This document shows, one piece after another, positions 61,967 to 64,000 of a stretch of 64,000 bases of DNA. This DNA is from Azospirillum griseum (GTDB lineage: Bacteria; Pseudomonadota; Alphaproteobacteria; Azospirillales; Azospirillaceae): assembly GCF_003966125.1 (NCBI RefSeq), contig NZ_RXMA01000001.1, forward strand, positions 271,560 through 335,559. Direction: 5' to 3'. A program made the translations under genes and the position numbers. The notes below the pieces were generated by a model. It saw nothing but the letters and a program-made list of their open reading frames with translations. It was not told the origin of the DNA and ran no database searches. The first letter of the stretch is position 1. Each line of letters starts with the position of its first letter.

Positions 61967-62242
61967 GCGGTGTTCCTTCCCCTGGTCTTGGTCGCCGGGT
62001 CGGCCACGCGGCCCGACCGGACGAACCGGCGGCGCGGGGCCGCCCTGGCGGCGGCTGGTCGCCAAGATTTAGCACATCGCGCGGTCAGCACAAACATTGC
62101 GTCGCAGCAATCCGTTGCGACCTTTGATGCATCCCTGCGCTGCCGCAGTTGGGGCTTTGCCACCACCACCCGTCGGCTTTAGGGTCGTGGACCAAACGGA
62201 CCATCGCGATCCCCCACAACCACAACAACAGAGCACAGCATC

Positions 62243-63121
62243 ATGACCGACAGCAGCAGCGCCCCGCGCAAGGTCGCTTTCCTTGGGTTGGGCACGATGG
62301 GCGGCCCGATGGCCGGTCATCTCGCCAAGGCCGGGCACGACGTCACCGTCTACAACCGCACCGCCGCCAAGGCCGAGGCCTGGGTCGCCGCCCATGGCGG
62401 TGGCCGCGCCGCCAGCCCGAAGGAGGCCGCCGCCGGGGCCGAGGTGGTGTTCCTGTGCGTCGGCGGTGACGACGACGTGCGCGCGGTGGCCGGGGAGGCG
62501 ATGGAGAGCCTGGCCCCCGGTGGGGTCATCGTCGATCACTCCACCGTGTCGGCCAGCGTGTCGCGCGAGATGGACGCGCTGGCGCGGGGCCGGGCCCTGT
62601 TCTTCCTCGACGCGCCGGTGTCGGGCGGTCAGGCCGGGGCGGAAAAGGGCATCCTGACGGTGATGGTCGGCGGCGACGCCGACGCCTTTGCCCGCACGCA
62701 AGCGCTGATGGCCTGCTTTGGCCGGTCGGTCGTGCATATGGGGCCGTCGGGGGCCGGGCAATTGACCAAGATGGTCAACCAAATCTGCATCGCCGGTCTG
62801 GTCCAGGCCCTGGCCGAAGGGTTGAGCTTCGCCCAACAGGCCGGGTTGGACGGTCACAAGGTGGTGGACGTGATTTCCAAGGGGGCCGCCCAGTCCTGGC
62901 AGATGGAAAACCGGGGCCACACCATGCTCGACGGCAAATTCGATTTCGGTTTCGCCGTCGATTGGATGCGCAAGGATCTGGGCATCGTGCTGGACGAGGC
63001 GCGGCGCAACGGGGCCAAGGTGCCGGTCACGGCGCTGGTCGATCAGTTCTACGCCGATGTCCAGGCGATGGGCGGCAACCGCCTGGACACCTCCAGCCTG
63101 ATGAAGCGCCTGACCCGCTGA
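62243..63121 (+). CDS. 3-hydroxyisobutyrate/tartronate-semialdehyde-type dehydrogenase
   Basis: 292 residues. Rossmann motif FLGLGTMGGPMAGHL at 13-27, the substrate loop DAPVSGGQAGAEKG and the catalytic Lys in GAGQLTKMVNQ. NRT after the second strand of the Rossmann fold suggests NADP preference. Members reduce or oxidise beta-hydroxyacids (GarR, MmsB, GLYR); neighbours do not settle the substrate. Confidence 0.92.
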   Translation: MTDSSSAPRKVAFLGLGTMGGPMAGHLAKAGHDVTVYNRTAAKAEAWVAAHGGGRAASPKEAAAGAEVVFLCVGGDDDVRAVAGEAMESLAPGGVIVDHSTVSASVSREMDALARGRALFFLDAPVSGGQAGAEKGILTVMVGGDADAFARTQALMACFGRSVVHMGPSGAGQLTKMVNQICIAGLVQALAEGLSFAQQAGLDGHKVVDVISKGAAQSWQMENRGHTMLDGKFDFGFAVDWMRKDLGIVLDEARRNGAKVPVTALVDQFYADVQAMGGNRLDTSSLMKRLTR

Positions 63122-63184
63122 GGCGCGGCACCACCGGGCACACCATCAGGCACACCGCCCGGCAACATCACCGGGCGGCGGGGA

Positions 63185-64000
63185 TCACCCCTCCGCCCGG
63201 TCGAATTGCAGCGCGGCCAAGCGGGCGTACAAACCGCTCTGCGCCACGAGTTCGGCGTGGGTCCCGGTTTCAACCACGCGCCCCTGTTCCATCACCAGGA
63301 TGCGGTCGGCGGTCAGCACCGTGGCCAGACGGTGGGCAACGATCAGGGTGGTGCGCCCGCGCATCAGCCGGTCGAGCGCGTCCTGCACCATCTTTTCGCT
63401 TTCGGCGTCGAGCGCGCTGGTCGCCTCGTCCAACAGCAGCACCGGCGGGTCGCGCAGGATGGCGCGGGCGATCGCCAGCCGCTGGCGCTGACCGCCCGAC
63501 AGCCGCACGCCCTTTTCGCCCAGGAAGGTGTCCAGCCCCTCGGGCAGCGCGTCGAGGAACTCCAGCGCGTGCGCCGCCTCGGCCGCCGCGCGCACCTCCG
63601 CGTCGCTGGCGTCGGGGCGGCCGTAGCGGATGTTTTCCCAGGCGTTGGCGGAAAAGATCACCGGATCCTGCGCCACCAGCCCCATGCGGCGGCGCACCTC
63701 CACCGGGTCGGCGTCGCGGATGTCCACACCGTCCAGCCGCACCGATCCGGCTTGCGGGTCGTAATAGCGCAGCAGCAGTTGGAACACGGTGGATTTGCCC
63801 GCCCCGGACGGGCCGACCAGCGCCACCCGCTCCCCCGGTTGGATGTCCAGCGACAGCCCTTCCAGCGCCGCCCAATCGGGACGGGACGGGTAATGGAAGC
63901 GCACCGAATCGAAACGCAGCGCCCCGCGCGCCGGTGTGGGCAGCGGTTGCGGCGTGGCGGGGGGCGCGATCTCCGAGTCGATGGCCAACAGGCCGAACAG
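63185..64000 (-). CDS. ABC exporter, membrane-ATPase fusion (5' part outside the window)
   Basis: The last 271 codons are present. The nucleotide-binding domain has Walker [13 protein letters not shown]-loop LVAQDPVIF, signature [14 protein letters not shown], Walker [13 protein letters not shown] and the H-loop AHRLATVL. The preceding [14 protein letters not shown] is the usual linker after the six-helix domain of MsbA-type exporters, so the gene continues beyond position 64000. Substrate unknown; lipid or drug export is typical. Confidence 0.93.
   Translation of the reverse strand: MFGLLAIDSEIAPPATPQPLPTPARGALRFDSVRFHYPSRPDWAALEGLSLDIQPGERVALVGPSGAGKSTVFQLLLRYYDPQAGSVRLDGVDIRDADPVEVRRRMGLVAQDPVIFSANAWENIRYGRPDASDAEVRAAAEAAHALEFLDALPEGLDTFLGEKGVRLSGGQRQRLAIARAILRDPPVLLLDEATSALDAESEKMVQDALDRLMRGRTTLIVAHRLATVLTADRILVMEQGRVVETGTHAELVAQSGLYARLAALQFDRAEG

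Noticed and set aside
1..64000. CRISPR array, insertion sequence or toxin-antitoxin locus
   Set aside because: No regularly spaced repeats, transposase motifs or recognisable toxin-antitoxin pair were seen on either strand.

Overview
The window is GC-rich chromosomal DNA from an alphaproteobacterium, most likely of the order Rhodospirillales. The taxonomic call is inferred from gene content: the F1-ATPase zeta-type inhibitor (DUF1476), the NDUFA12 / mlaD / DUF2155 neighbourhood, a plant-type glutamate-cysteine ligase, bolA and a CGFS glutaredoxin directly after purL, and ubiquinone genes. There is no transposase, integrase or CRISPR array. About 65 protein genes and two tRNA genes are supported. 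Long open frames antisense to real genes are plentiful, as expected at this base composition, and were left out.

Layout. 236-5797: a STAS / PP2C-phosphatase partner-switch pair, the helicase HrpB, a PilZ protein and the ATPase inhibitor. 6018-15817: a purine block (purC, purS ... purQ, purL) split by a glycosylase, a MOSC protein, a 1.25-kb non-coding region and an ammonium transporter, followed by bolA and grxD. 15975-25943: RarD, DUF4405, two large signalling or sugar-transfer proteins, a solitary BglII-like endonuclease, DinB and gshA. 25974-34574: rsmE, a lone receiver, ubiA, a CHAP-domain secreted protein, a methyltransferase, an isochorismatase with a divergent Lrp regulator, ubiD, DoxX and an orphan binding protein. 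34609-43917: DUF1223, PmbA, a lipid kinase, then an envelope run (LpxH-like, glycosyltransferase, waaA, lpxK, lpxL, LysE). 44050-51286: NDUFA12, mlaD, DUF2155, a hydrolase, then cysE-iscR-cysteine desulfurase-J-like-fdx-mnmA. 51387-58108: tRNA-Met, DUF2189, a TPR glycosyltransferase, TauE, sppA, a methyltransferase, DUF2007, ispB and tRNA-Pro. 58354-64000: a phage-style Cro/S24 switch, small hypothetical genes, an AhpD-like protein, a TorD-like chaperone, a GarR-type dehydrogenase and a truncated ABC exporter.

Genes that work together: ispB (side chain), ubiA (prenylation) and ubiD (decarboxylation) are successive ubiquinone steps although they lie far apart. LpxH-like, waaA, lpxK and lpxL build lipid A-Kdo. 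cysE, iscR, the desulfurase, ferredoxin and mnmA link cysteine supply to sulfur delivery, while BolA and the CGFS glutaredoxin form the usual Fe-S trafficking pair.

The most interesting observation is a tandem pair of about 250-nt elements at 9511-10304, between the MOSC gene and amt. The two copies sit exactly 489 bp apart with no gaps. Their differences preserve RNA structure only when read on the minus strand: a terminator stem gains a G-U pair and a UUCG loop, and a GAAA loop becomes GCAA. I propose a duplicated, undescribed minus-strand small RNA beside a sigma-54-like promoter for amt. Second is a zinc-ribbon / J-domain protein between the desulfurase and ferredoxin whose HPD motif reads TGD, in an isc locus that lacks iscU, iscA and hscA.
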